Assembly: GCA_002104945.1 (NCBI GenBank)
Contig: MCFH01000006.1
Span: 186,001-250,000 of the forward strand
Length of the DNA stretch: 64,000 nt
Direction of reading: 5' to 3'
Origin: Piromyces finnis
Taxonomy: Eukaryota; Neocallimastigomycota; Neocallimastigomycetes; Neocallimastigales; Neocallimastigaceae
In this document: piece after piece, positions 25,811 through 39,312 of the stretch
Position numbering within the stretch: position 1 is the first letter of the stretch
Layout of the letters: each line of letters begins with the position of its first letter
Translations under genes and position numbers: made by a program
Notes under the pieces: model-generated
Databases searched by the model: none
Told to the model about the DNA's origin: nothing
What the model saw: the letters and a program-made list of their open reading frames with translations, nothing else

Positions 25811-26264
25811 TATTTAATATTAATTTTTTTTTTTTTTACTGTAATTGATAAAATTTAAAAAAAAAAAAAAATAATATAAGAATAAAACTTTAATTAGAAA
25901 AAGTGAAAATTTTAAAAAGTACAGAAAAAACATAAATTTTGTCTATGAATGATTATCACATGACATAAAACATATACTTAAAAAAGTGGAACTTATATTC
26001 AGAACCAAATTTAAAATTTTAACTTTATATAAATAAAATTAATACTTTGAGTTTTGAAAACAAGCTTTGAAAGAAAAAGAATAAAAATAGAAAAGAAAAA
26101 TTATCTTTAAATAAAATTTACTTATTTTATATAATATCATATTAATTAAAGCATGAATTAATATAAAGTATATTACATTTCTATTAAATAAATCAATAAA
26201 TCAATAAGTAAATAAATAAATCAATAAATCAATAAGTAAATAAATAAGTAAATAAATCAATAAG

Positions 26265-26319
<55 letters not shown>

Positions 26320-26364
26320 ATCAATAAATCAATAAGTAAATAAATAAATCAATAAATCAATAAG

Positions 26365-26415
<51 letters not shown>

Positions 26416-26416
26416 G

Positions 26417-26455
<39 letters not shown>

Positions 26456-26548
26456 GTAAATAAATAAATAAATAAGTAAATAAATAAATAAGTAAATAAA
26501 TAGATAAATAAGTAAATAAGTAAATAAATAAATAAATAAATAAATAAG

Positions 26549-26587
<39 letters not shown>

Positions 26588-26644
26588 GTAAATAAATAAA
26601 TAAATAAGTAAATAAATAAATAAGTAAATAAATAGATAAATAAG

Positions 26645-26675
<31 letters not shown>

Positions 26676-26676
26676 G

Positions 26677-26739
<63 letters not shown>

Positions 26740-26796
26740 ATGAATAAATAAATAAATAAATAAGTAACTAACTAACTAAATAAATGAATGAATGAA

Positions 26797-26847
<51 letters not shown>

Positions 26848-27578
26848 AAACTTTTTTATATTAATTATGATTCTGAATGTATTTATTAATAATATTTATT
26901 TTAATTATTTTTTATATTATATTATCAACAAAGATATGTTAAAAAGAAAAATTAAATTATATATTAATAATTTAGTTTTATAATTAAAAAAAAAAAAAAT
27001 TAATAATATTTTTAAAAAAACTAAATCTTCTTCATTTTAAATTTTTTAAAGTAAATAAATTTTAATAAAAATCAATTGGAAATTTAAAATAAAATGTGTG
27101 TATAAAATAATTAAATATCAATAATAAAAACAATAATAACAAAAAAAAAATAGTATATAATATTTAACACATCAATATAAAATAAAAATTATATTAATAA
27201 TTCATTTTATAATAGTAATAATAAAAATTATAAGTGATTGTAATATTAATGAAGCCGATAGATATATAAATATATAAACTCTAAACAATTATTTATTTTA
27301 CTAGAAATAAAAAAAAATATTATTGACACTATTTTATTTTTCATAATATTGATAAAAATTATTTTTATAAATTAAATCATTAACAATTTTATTTTTATTT
27401 ATAATTTTATTTATAAATGTAATAATAATATATTATTCAATAAATAAATATAAAACAATAAAAAAACAACAACAACAAACAACAACAACAACAGCTACAC
27501 TTTTTTTTTATATAAATAATTTTAAAATAAAAATAAATCAATTAACTTTTTATTTCATATATATAAAGAGAGGAAAAT
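25811..27578. other. Divergent promoter region, MED18 / PP2A-A, with giant tetranucleotide array
   Basis: This spacer contains the upstream regions of two divergently transcribed genes and, in its middle, an array of about 660 bp of AAAT-like units (listed separately). Short CAA repeats precede the PP2A start (near 27466-27490). No exon was seen. Confidence 0.6.
26185..26847. repeat. Large degenerate tetranucleotide array (AAAT with CAAT/GTAA/GAAT variants)
   Basis: About 165 tetranucleotide units. Most are TAAA, but TCAA, TAAG, TAGA, TGAA and TAAC variants recur in blocks with similar order (for example TCAATAAATCAATAAG appears several times), so the array has a higher-order pattern from repeated internal duplication. 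The right end has TAAC and TGAA triplet blocks. Confidence 0.95.
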
Positions 27579-28292
27579 ATGAATCCAGAAGACGAAGTTA
27601 ATTCACTTTATCCAATTGCTGTTTTAATTGATGAATTAAAACACGATGATGTTTCATTAAGATTAAATGCAATCCGTAATTTAACCACCATTGCCTCTGC
27701 TTTAGGTGTTGAAAGAACAAGAGAAGAATTAATTCCATTTCTTGATGGTAAAATTTTATATATAATAATAAAAATAAAATTCTTTGAAATATAGAGAAAA
27801 ATAGGGATTATATTTTTTTTATTAAATTTTATAAAGTTAAAAATACTTAAAACTGCATTTTTAATTAATGTTAAAAAGAGATAATATAATATAGCAAATT
27901 TGTAATTTATTATTACTATCATAATTTCTAAAAGTTCTATTAAGAAAGATATTCCTTTTATTTGATGGACAATACATAAAGCCAAATATTACAAATTAAT
28001 TATATTGTTACTTTTAAAATTATGATTTATCATACATCTTAAATATTATTGTGTAGCAATAGTATATTTATAATAATATTTTTATGTTTTTATGTTAAGA
28101 AGCAGAAAATGTAAAATAAAATTAATAAGTTAAAAGAAAAATTAATATTAATAATGCAATAGGACAAATCAAAAAGAAAATAATTGAAACATTACTTTAT
28201 AATATTTGGATATTTATATACATAAACATAAAAAACAAAAAAATAAAAATAGTCTAATGAAACATTTACAAATAATGAATTTAAGGGAAATC

Positions 28293-28323
<31 letters not shown>

Positions 28324-31018
28324 AAATACAAATAATATATTATTTTATATATATCATACTCAAACAATTAAATAGTATGAGTATTACTTATAAAAATTAA
28401 TTATAAAGATTGTAAAAACAATAATAACAACAAAAACTAAAAACAAAAATAGCTTAAATAAATTCATATTAAAAAAAAAAAAAAAAAAAGATAGCATAAT
28501 TTTATTAATAGTTGAAAAAATTCTTAAAAATTTAAAATGAAAAATTATTAATTTAATATTTCTATGTGAAATGAAATGTAAATTTATTATTTATATTCAA
28601 AACAATTAACTTTTTGATTTTTTATAAATATATAGAATCCATTGATGATGAAGATGAAGTTCTTTTAGCTCTTGCTGAAGAATTAGGAAATTTAATTGAT
28701 CATGTTGGTGGACCAGCCTATGCTCATTGTCTTTTATCACCATTAGAAAATTTAGCTGCTGTTGAAGAAACTGTAGTTAGAGAAAAGGTATATTTTTTTT
28801 TCTATTTAAATATGTTATAAACAATAAAATTGAAGTATAGAATATTTATAATTTTTTTTAATTGATATATATTGAAAAGGCTATTGAATCATTATCTAAA
28901 ATTGCTCAAGTATTTTCATCAGAACAAATTGAAAATCAATATATAAGTTTAATTAAAAGATTAACAAATGGTGATTGGTTTACTAGCAGAACTAGTGCTT
29001 GTGGTTTATATGCACCAATATACAAGAAGTGCCAACCAAATACTCAAGCTGAATTAAAAAAGTATATATGATTTAATAAAAATTAAATAATAATATAATA
29101 AAATAAATATTAAATGGGGTTTAAATATTGCCCTCCTTTTTTTTTTATTATTACAATTACAAATTATTTATTTTATTTAAATTATTTTAGATTATATGCT
29201 CAATTATGTAAAGATGATACACCAATGGTTCGTCGTGCTGCTACTACTAACATGGCTGTAAGTTAATAAAATAAATTTTATGAAAATATTAAAAAGCTTT
29301 TATTTATAATAATACTATTTTATTTATTTTATTGATGTAGAAATTTGTTAAAGAAGTTTCTCAAGACAGTATCGTTAACGAATTTATTCCACTTTTCAAA
29401 TTTTTATCCAAAGATGACCAAGTAAATTGAATATTATACATTAATGTTATGAAAAGAATATTATTAAATATTTATTATATATAAAAATATTACAATATAG
29501 GATTCCGTAAGATTATTAACAGTTGAAGTATTTGTTTCAATCTTTGAATGTTTATCTTTCGAAAGTAATGAAAGTCTTTTAAATAAAGAATTAAGAGGAT
29601 TATGTACTGATAATTCTTGGAGAGTTAGATATATGGTTGCTGATAATTTAGTTAAGGTCGCAAATGTTGTTGGTCAAAAAATTATCCAAAGTGAATTGGT
29701 TGAATACTTTATTAACTTTTTAAGTGATAACGAACCAGAAGTTAGAACAGCTGCTTCTACTCAAATATCTGGATTCTGTGCCTTTATTTCTAAGGAAGCT
29801 ATTCTTAGTAAGATTTTACCATGCTTAAAGAATTTAGTTACTGATTCATCTCAACATGTTCGTGGTTCATTAGCTCTTAACATTGGTGGTTTAGCTCCAT
29901 TATTAGGAAAGGAATCGTAAGTATTTAATTTGTATAAATTAGATTTTTTTTTTATTTATAGATTTTAATAAATTAATAATAAAAAAAAAAAATCTTTATA
30001 CATTTACAAGCACCATCGAATTTTTATTACCATTATTCTTACAATTATTAAAGGATGAAATTCCAGAAGTTCGTTTAAATATTATATCCAAATTAGATTT
30101 AGTCAATAAAGGTATATATATATATATTATTGAGAAAATTATTAATTCGAAATAATTATTAATATCGATTTTAAAATTAAAATATACATATTTATTTTTA
30201 AAAATCGTCTATCTTTATTATAGTCATTGGTATTGAATTATTATCACAATCATTACTTCCAGCTATTGTTGAACTTGCTGAAGATAAACAATGGAGAGTT
30301 CGTTTAGCTATTATTGAACATATTCCATTACTTGCTAGTCAATTAGTAAATATATTATTACTCTAAAAATATATATTGTTAGGATTATTTGTTAAACATA
30401 TATATTATTACATTTAAATTCAATAAATAGGGTGTTCAATTCTTTGATGAAAAGCTTGGTAGTTTATGTATGTCATGGTTAGGTGATTGTGTATATTCTA
30501 TTCGTGAAGCCGCAACTGCTAACCTTAGAAAATTAACTGATGTTTTCGGTGTTGAATGGGCCAAGACTACTATTATTCCACAAATTATGGTTTTTGCTCA
30601 ACATACTAACTATTTATATAGAATGACCATGATTTTTGCTATTACAGTAATTATATATTTTTATATATATATATATTTTAATTTAATAAAAAAAAAGTTT
30701 TTTTTTTTTTTTTCGTAAATTTAACCATTGATTCATAATTTTTTTAAATAAAATTTATAGACTTTAGCTCAAGCCTTAACTCCAGAAATGATTGCTGAAA
30801 TAATAATTCCAACTATTGCTAACTTATCTGATGATCCAATTCCAAATATCAGATTCAATGTTGCTAAATCATTTGAACAATTAATTCCATTAATGAAAAC
30901 ACCACAACTTCAAAATGCTAAAGAAGAAATTGTAAAACCAACTTTAATGAAATTATATGAAGATACTGATAATGATGTTAAATTCTTTGCAAATAGAGCT
31001 TTATCAATTGGTAATTAA
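27579..31018 (+). CDS. TPD3: Protein phosphatase 2A scaffold subunit A (HEAT repeats)
   Basis: Ten exons, 27579-27747, 28636-28787, 28880-29061, 29191-29257, 29341-29421, 29501-29916, 30011-30111, 30224-30345, 30431-30646, 30761-31018, give 587 residues, matching the 589 usual for PR65/Tpd3. It is the horseshoe scaffold that holds the PP2A catalytic and B subunits. The whole protein is HEAT repeats; clear ones include [20 protein letters not shown] with [65 protein letters not shown]-like, [19 protein letters not shown] and [17 protein letters not shown]. These W-R-V-R and V-R-x-x-A inter-helix motifs are family markers. Intron 1 is 888 bases, far longer than the other introns here. The start is the only Met before the first HEAT repeat. 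Confidence 0.97.
27748..28635 (+). other. Unusually long intron 1 of the PP2A-A gene
   Basis: 888 bases between donor GTAAAA and acceptor TATAG, against roughly 75-190 bases for most introns in the window. It contains a (CAA)n run near 28291-28322 and poly-A tracts. No conserved RNA motif was recognised. Confidence 0.8.
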
Positions 31019-31368
31019 TATATATATCTTAAAAAAAAAAATCAAGAAGATATATTATTTATTAATTTTTTTTTTTTTAATAAATATTTTAATAGTTGAT
31101 TCTGTATAAATAAACAATCAAAAATAAATTCATAGAAAAATTTGTTTCAAAGAACAAGGCAAAAAAAAATTAAAAAAAAAAAAAAATAAATAAAAAAAGC
31201 AGAAGAAAACAAACTCGTAAATATAAAAAAAGAGGGAAATTTTCACTCAAGTAACTAAATATATATATATAAAACAAACAAACAAAAAGTCATTAAAAAA
31301 AGAAAAAAAAAAGAAAAAAAAACTTTCTACTACTAAAAAATTATATATATTTATTTTTTTATGTAAAG

Positions 31369-31402
<34 letters not shown>

Positions 31403-31900
31403 ATTATTAATAACTAATAAATATAAATAAAAAAAAAATAAAAAAAAAATATATATGTATATATATATAATATATATATTAAATTAATACTGTTTATTTC
31501 TACATTAAAGAGTGTCCTATTTTAATAATTCAAAAAAAAATGTAAAATATTTATTATTAAAAAAAAAATTGATTTTTTTTTTTTTTATTTGGCTTGTCTT
31601 TATAAACTAAATAGAATTAAATTTTTATTATTATTATTTTTATTTAATAAAAAGATAGAATGAACTAATAATAAGAATAACAATAATAATAATTTTTATT
31701 TAAAACTTTATTTTTCTTCTTTAAAATTTGTCTTTTATTTCATATTTATTAATTTATATATATATGAATATTTATTAAATAAGCCAGGAATTGAATAGAA
31801 AACTAATTTAATCTGTATATAATTAAAAAAAAAAAAGTTTTATAGTTTTAGTTAAATTTATTATATTTTAAATAGGTATGTATAGATTGATAAGTGCCTT
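31019..31900. other. Convergent 3' region, PP2A-A / RhoGAP gene
   Basis: Extremely A-rich on the plus strand with homopolymer runs (for example 31373-31400). No exon or RNA gene seen. Confidence 0.6.
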
Positions 31901-33916
31901 TTACCAATTTCTTTTAATATTATGACTTCTATAAATAACAGTTTTTGGCCTAATCCCTTCTGAGATAGAATATGATTCTGTTATAGATGCTGTTGTATTA
32001 CAGTTATGGAATGCGAAAAGAATATTATAATTTTCAATAGCCCAACGTACAAATGCACCAACAGTACCTTCCTGTGCTACTGTTGCCATTTCGAAATCTT
32101 CTAAAGGTTTTCCACTTTTAACTAAATTAGGTGCCCATACAATAGCTAAATTAGATGCAGACATTAAATTAACTTTTGAATGATTATTGACTTCATTTAA
32201 AAGACGACAAATTTCAGCAAATAATATGCGATTATTAGTTGATAATTTATCTAGTATGTTTTCATTAATTTTTATGGCTAATTCTGAAGTTTCCAATTCA
32301 TCTTTTTAGATATTTGCATATATATATAATAATATAAATTTTTGAAAATTTTATAATATTTAAAATAAATATATTAATAATATTATTATAATAATTTTCA
32401 AAAAAAAAAAAAAAATTCATTGTAATATTTCTTTAATTACAATAAACAAAAAAGATAAAAAAAAATATATATATATATATTCTATTCCAAAGATATTTAC
32501 AATTTATTTTTCTAAATTCAGGATAAAATTCAGGTGGAAATATTGGTTTTGGTAATTCTCTAACAAATGTTTTTAAAATAACAGCAGCTAAGTGAGAACT
32601 GTTTAAAGTTTGTATTGTAATATTGGGATTTCCAGTATTATAAGCTTCTTTTACTGTTTTTATTAAATGTATGGATGGTGATCTTCTAAATAAACCTTCT
32701 TCTTCTAATCCATTCTCTAATAAAAATTTAATTGCATCATTAACAATTTTTGGTAATCCAAGTTCACCTTCATCACCCATAATGAGTTCTAATGGTACTC
32801 CAAATACATTAGATGAATTAATATTTGGTGGGGTATAATCACTTGCTTCGCTTGAATTACTTGAAGAACTACTTGAATCTTCTATAACAGGTTGTCTATT
32901 TGAAGTTATTTTATCAAGAGAATATCTCCTTTCATATCTTTAAAAATTTTATATAAAATATAATTATAATTTTTTTTTTTTTAATTTTATTAATATATAT
33001 AAAACTTTTTCAAAAATAAATTATATCGCTAAAAACAAATATAATAAAACAAGTACTCGAATATTCTTAGAGGTATATTAATTTCATTATATGGTATATA
33101 TCTACTAAGTTGGTATAAAGAATTTATCCATAATATTTTTTGACCGAATTTAGGACTATATTTAATAATAGACATAAAATAAAAATATTTTATAAATATA
33201 ATTAAAAATAATTAATAAAGTATAAATGTAATGAGTATGGATTATAATTTTACCTTAATATTTTTGTAAAAGTTGCAACTAAAACTTTAGTCCAAAATGA
33301 AGGATGAACAATATATAAATATTTTAGGTTTTTCTTATAGCTGTATCAAGTTATTATAATAAATTGTTGATATCAGTATTGAAAAATAACGAACTTTTAT
33401 AAATTTTTTTTTAAAATTTTTATATACCTTCTACTCATGGCTTTGTATGTTTGAATTACCCAAGACCATGATGGTTTATAAACTGTATCACTACAAAATA
33501 AAATTAAAACATAATCATGTTCAACTACTGAATTCAAATTTTTAAGAGCAAATCTGAATTTTTGTATTATGATATATATTCATAATTTCATAATTAATTA
33601 TATATTATTATGATAATATTAATAAAATAATATATATATTTATAAGTTTCGTAGTTTAATTTACTCTGTAAATAAATCATAGTTAGTAGCTTGAGGGTCA
33701 GGTAAACTTGATAAATAAAGACTAATTACTTGCCGATTTTTATTATCTTTTCCTGAATTTATGAATATTAATAAATTATAAATAGGTATATATTTCTTTT
33801 TTTCGAGAATTTTATATTTATTTCATTTTATAAATGAATTTTTTTTCATTACCTTTAATACTAACTAAATTATTATAGATATTGCGATATTCGTTTTCAT
33901 AATTATAGGAATCCAT
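31901..33916 (-). CDS. CRAL-TRIO + RhoGAP domain protein (p50RhoGAP/ARHGAP1-like)
   Basis: Seven exons on the minus strand, 33916-33853, 33752-33665, 33553-33428, 33340-33254, 33155-33057, 32937-32501, 32301-31901, give 433 residues, close to the 439 of p50RhoGAP. Residues about 18-154 form a Sec14/CRAL-TRIO-type lipid-binding domain: YVLILFCSDTVYKPSWSWV, YKKNLKYLYIVHPSFW, KILWINSLYQLSRYIP and INIPLRIFE follow the p50RhoGAP order. A Ser-rich linker leads into a RhoGAP domain (about 200-420) opening VFGVPLELIM, with the arginine finger R239 in EEEGLFRRSP and the later NLMSASNLAIVWAPNL helix that contacts the GTPase. It should stimulate GTP hydrolysis by Rho/Cdc42-type GTPases at membranes. Catalytic residues look intact. 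The C-terminus is a short basic tail without motif. Confidence 0.93.
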
Positions 33917-36900
33917 TGTTTTTATTGATAAAAATTACATATATTAATTAATTTAAACAATATGGAAAAGTAATTATAATAATAATGTAAATGACGAAAT
34001 GTAATAAAATTGTTGGTACTGCTTTATAATAATTTTATGATTTTCGAAATAGTAATATTTATATTTGCTTATAAAAGATAGCGCTATTTTTTCTTAATAT
34101 TTAATTCTATTATATATATATTTTTTGCTTTTGATATATTTATTTAATTTTGTTAAATAATATTTTTATTACTGTTATTTAATTTGTTTATATAAATAAT
34201 AAAGCTATTATTTATTTATCCTTCGTTATTGATATTGAATATAAATATAAATTTATTAAAATTCTGTTTGAAATATTGTGAGTATATTCATATCTATTGA
34301 TATTTATAACATAAATAGTCTAAAAAAAAAAAAAAAAAAACAATAATTTAAATTTTGGTATGAAGTTAATAAACTTCTTTTTAATAAATTATTTTGTTTT
34401 CTTTATAAAAAATTTATTCTACATAATAATAATTATTATATAGAAATGTTGTTTATATTGAAAGGGATTTTTAATAATTGGTCCTTATTTTAACATTACG
34501 ATTATATGATTAAAATGATATTTTAAAATATTATGAAATGTTTATAATAACACTTTCACTATTATTTTTTTATCAATAAATATATTTATTAACAAACAAT
34601 TAAATTAAATTAAACTTATAAAGTACTAAAATTGAAATAAAAATCCATAAAAAAAAAAAAAAAAAAAAAGCTGTTTATATTATATATATATATAATTTTT
34701 TATAAAGTTTTTTATTATGGAAATTCTGTATAATATATTATACATTAATTTATAATAATTTTATTATTAAGGAATAGTAGAATTAGTTAAATACTAATAA
34801 TTAAAATTTTAATACCAAATTTATAAATAGCACCACTTCTAATTAATGTAGTTATAAATATAAATTATGTAAAAAAAAAATTAATAGATAATATATATTT
34901 TGTATAAACTATATAAAAAACTAAAGAAATAGTATACGCTTTATTAACTTCTTTTTTTTTTTTTCCACAACTTCTTTATCTATCATTACTTTTTTTTGTT
35001 CAAAAAAATGATATTTATTCAAAAATCCAATAAAAAATTATTTGAATGTTACATTATAATAAAAGCCATATAAAAATCAACATTTACAATAATGTAATAT
35101 AAATTGTAGTCATGTGAATCAAGTGATAGTAATACATAAAAATTATTAATTGTTTAAAAATAATAAAAAAAATATATAAAAGTGTTACTTTTTTCTTTTT
35201 TACTTAATAAAGTAAAAATCGATATTTTTTTTTAAAAGAAAAAAATAAAGTATACCTTTGAAGAAAAATAAAAATATAATAATATTATTAAATACTTTAA
35301 AATTTTAAAATATATTTATTAAAGTTAATGTATTATGCATAACCTTAAATATTTAATTTCACAGATTATAAAAATTAGCCAATGGGAATTTTTTTAATTA
35401 AATTAATTTTTATATAATATTTTTATCCAAAATAGTGAATATAATTCCATATAAAAACGAATTTTAAAATGAAAACATGAAATGTTAAAATATAAAGTTT
35501 ATTAATAAATATCGATTGATGGTTCGAGATTAAGATGATTTCTAATTTATAATTTGTAATAAATATAGGAATTTTGTTTAAATATTTTGAGTATTTATTT
35601 TTATTAATGTCCCTTTATAGTTATAGTGTTCCTAGATGAATATTCGAGGGTATATGTTTTTTTTTTTTTGTTTTTTTAAAATTATTTAAATATTTAATTT
35701 CATGATAATAAAATACAAATATTATCTTTCATTATTATTATGCCGTTTTTAAAAATACATTATATATTCTTTCATTTGAAATAGGTGAAATAATCTGCTA
35801 TTCAACTTATTTGATTCCTTCAAATATAAAATATTGGGTAAAAATATAGGTAAAATATTTAAGTTTGGAAACTGATTTTATCCAAACATACTCAATATAA
35901 TACATTGTTGTATTATATAGGAGACAAATAAATAGATCATTTTAAATTAATCAAAAAAAAAAAAAAAGTAAACGTTTTATACTTTATCATATTTTATATA
36001 AAAATAATTACAAAATTCACAATTAGTTTAATATTTAAGTATATTTTATTATCATGCTTTAGTATTAAAGTAATATTCATTATGCTTAATTTTCAAATTA
36101 ATAAATATTATAACTTTTAATTACTACATTATTTTGTTGAAAATAAACAAAAATTATAATAAATATTTGTAATATTTAAATATTATTATTATAAAAAAAA
36201 GAAATGCTTTCATCCATAACAATTATATAAATATTATTAAAACATTATTACTAAATGTATACAAATATGTAGTTACAACATGCAATACTTTCATTTTTAG
36301 AATAACCAATCATATTATTCGATATATCAATTTATTTTGTTTATAAAAATGTTAACTAGTTTATATTTAGTTTTCAAATTAAAAAAAAATAAAAAAAAAA
36401 GAAAAATATGAGATAAAAGCAAAAATAATAAAATCTATAATATTACATTAAGTAACAATGAACTAATATTATATTTTTTAAAGAGAATAAAGTATTAATT
36501 AACGCAAAAAAGTAAATGAAAAGTGAATTTCGGTTGATAGCAGTTTATTTTTTAAACAGCAGTCCTGAAAATGAATGTACTTTTTGTTACTGTTTTTTTT
36601 TTTTAAAAAAAACTACTTGCAAAAATAATATTTCTGTATTTATTGACTGGTTTATCGAATTATTAATGATAATATCAGTTTACTAGTACAGATACATTTA
36701 AATTATTTATAATAAATGAATTTAAAAATAATATATTTATATAAAGCATTTTATTTACTATATTTAAATTGAGATTATTAAAATTAAAAAAAAAAAAAAA
36801 AAGAAAGAAAAGTAAATAATATTGATGAAAATGATATTAATAAAGTGTAAAATTAGATCAATATTAAAGATATCTTTTTCATATTTTATATTTTAATTTT

Positions 36901-38263
36901 TTATAAAATAAGAATTAAGATCTATAAAAATAAAATAAAATTAAAAGTTGGTGAAAGAAAGGAAATATTTATGTAATTTTAGCAATATTATTAGTAAAAA
37001 GATAATAATGTAGTTTTTGTACTTTTATTATATATTTCATTCTAATATTCTTATTTCATTGTTACTATCTTTTGTGTGTTTAAACTTTTTACTTATTTGA
37101 AACTATTATTATTTTCTAATTTATAATAACCCTTTGACAAGCACCTATAGCACCTATTTTACTATATTCATTACCACAATAACCACAATGAATAATGAAA
37201 ATTTCAAAATTCATATCTTGGTCCATAATGCCTATTTATTATTGAATTAATATATTAAATCTCAATTTTATTTATGAATTAATTATAAAATTAAATATTA
37301 AATTTGCAATTATAATTTTAATATATATGTAATATATAAATAAATTGTTTTAATATATGGAATATATTTTTGCATTTAGTGAAAATATAAATATATTATT
37401 ATTTAATGAAAGAAACTTTTTCTTTTTCTTTTTATTTATTCATTAGGATTTTAGAAAAATAGTTTTTTTTTTTTTTAAAAAGGTAGAGTGACAAGGAAGG
37501 ATTTTATTAAATATAAAAGTTTGGAAAAGGTCAGGAAAAACAAAATGTGAATAAAAATTTAAACATTTAGAATTATGTAGACTTTTTTTTTCGGTGTTAA
37601 TTATTGTCAATTAATAATGTCTTTTCATAATAATATATAAAAACAAAAAACGACGCTATAAAACAAAAAAGCCAATATCAGAAGAATATAATACGATATA
37701 ATATTATTTAATAAAAATTTATTATTCAAGGGATAAAAAATACTTTTATTTTTGAAAAGTGTTTTTTTTTCTTCTTCTAATTTTTTAGGGAAAAAATAAA
37801 TATAAATATATACATATATTATTATTTATGCAAATGCAAATAATTGAAAAAAGAATAAACAATATTTCATATGAAAAAATAAAAATATGTTAATATACTA
37901 AATATAATATTACTAAAATTAAAGATACAAAGTAAAATAAAGAATATTTATCAATTTTTTTAATACCCTTTTAAAAAATGAAAAAAAAAAAAATTAATAA
38001 ATGGTTTTTTTTTTTTTTTTTGTAAATACACAGTAAATAATAATTCCAAACCATTTTTTAAATTTTCTCGGTATATTAATTTAAATAAAGTGAAATTTAA
38101 ATTGAATTATACTTGCATTAATAATACTGTTTTTATTACATCAGAAAAACTGGCATTTAATAAAATTTAGTGTTATTGTTATTGGAAACAAACTTTAAAA
38201 GTTATATATAAAAAATATAAACATTTATATATTAATTTTTTTTTTAATTATTTATAGTACATT
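33917..38263. other. 4.3-kb gene-poor region
   Basis: The longest gap in the window, lying between the RhoGAP gene (divergent side) and YKT6. It is AT-rich throughout with scattered A/T runs. One short minus-strand open frame at 37116-37226 stands out by composition and is listed separately. No tRNA-like fold was found; a GGTTCGA string near 35521 lacks paired arms. Confidence 0.55.
37116..37226 (-). other. Short Cys-containing open frame, possible exon or gene relic
   Basis: A 36-codon frame from an ATG to a TAG, preceded by a good acceptor (AATAG at 37229-37233 on the minus strand). It reads IIHCGYCGNEYSKIGAIGAC and then QRVIIN, with a Cys-x-x-Cys pair and a Gly/Ala-rich part. The base composition is coding-like against very AT-rich surroundings. 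No partner exon could be joined upstream. It may be the last exon of a small gene or a degenerate fragment; family unknown. Confidence 0.2.
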
Positions 38264-39256
38264 ATGAAGGTTTTCAATATTTCCATCTTAACAAACTCTT
38301 CTCCAGCCAAATTACTTTGTTCTGAACAAGATTTATCTTCATTTGGTTTCTTCCAACGTGGAAGGTAAATTAGATAAATATATATAAAAATGATAGTATC
38401 TTATAAACAATTAAATTTATATGAGTGAAATTTTAAGAAATGATTAATTATTTCTATTATTTTATAATAATAATTAAATTTTAATAGTGTTCAAGAATTT
38501 ATTAATTTCTTCTCTACAACTGCTGCCGAAAGAACTCAAGTTGGTGAAAGATCTAAAATTGAACAACAAAGTAACTGCTTATAAATTTTTGTTATAAAGT
38601 ATTTTCTTTAAAAAAAAAAAAAAAAATTCAAAAGATTTAATATTAATATTTTCATAAAAAAATATCAATTATATGTATATTTTTTTTAAAGGTTATATTG
38701 GTTATGTCTATTCTAATTCAAATGGTCTTGCCGGTGTTGTTGTTACTGATACTGAATACCCAAGTCGTGTAGCTTTCTCAATTATTAATAAAGTATTAGA
38801 TGATTTTACTCTTAAATACAAGAAAAGTGACTGGGAAAATTTAGATTCTAAGAATAGATTACCATTCCCAGAATTAAAAACTTATCTTACTGATTTCCAA
38901 GACCCACATAAAGCTGATCCATTCATGAAGGTTCAACAAGAATTAGATGAAACTAAAGTTATTTTAGTAAGTTTTTAAAATATAAAAAAATTAATAAGAT
39001 AAAATCTTTAATAATTGATTAATAATAAAATTTAATATATTATTAAAAATTAAATTTAGCATAAAACTATGGATTCTTTATTACAAAGAGGTGAAAAGTT
39101 AGATGATCTTGTTGCCAAATCTGATCAATTATCATCTCAATCAAAAATGTTTTACAAAACTTCCAAGAAGACAAATACTTGTTGTTACTTAATGGTAATT
39201 ATTTTATAATTTTGAAATAGTAATTTTAGTATTATGTTAAAATATATTAATATCCT

Positions 39257-39291
<35 letters not shown>

Positions 39292-39312
39292 AATTAAAAT
39301 TATTTATAGTAA
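38264..39312 (+). CDS. YKT6: R-SNARE YKT6
   Basis: Five exons, 38264-38364, 38488-38570, 38692-38966, 39060-39194 and 39310-39312, give 198 residues, the same length as animal YKT6. It is the lipid-anchored longin SNARE used in ER-Golgi, endosomal and vacuolar/autophagic fusion. Residues 1-135 form the longin domain ([61 protein letters not shown]). The R-SNARE motif lies near 138-190, with the [20 protein letters not shown] heptads followed by [18 protein letters not shown] and the zero-layer Arg in QRG. The C-terminus CCYLM has the palmitoylation Cys next to a CaaX box (CYLM) for prenylation. The last exon is just the stop codon: an intron (39195-39309) separates ATG of the CaaX Met from TAA. 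If it is retained, four residues (VIIL) are added and the CaaX box is lost. Confidence 0.96.

Noticed and set aside
26185-26847. CRISPR-like regular array
   Set aside because: Units are only 4 bp with no spacers, and the genome is eukaryotic.
27608-27985. 125-codon minus-strand frame over PP2A-A exon 1 and intron 1
   Set aside because: Antisense to a confident exon, and hydrophobic only because of AT bias.
35516-35545. GGTTCGA string suggesting a tRNA T-loop
   Set aside because: No paired acceptor, D or anticodon arms in the neighbouring 80 bases.
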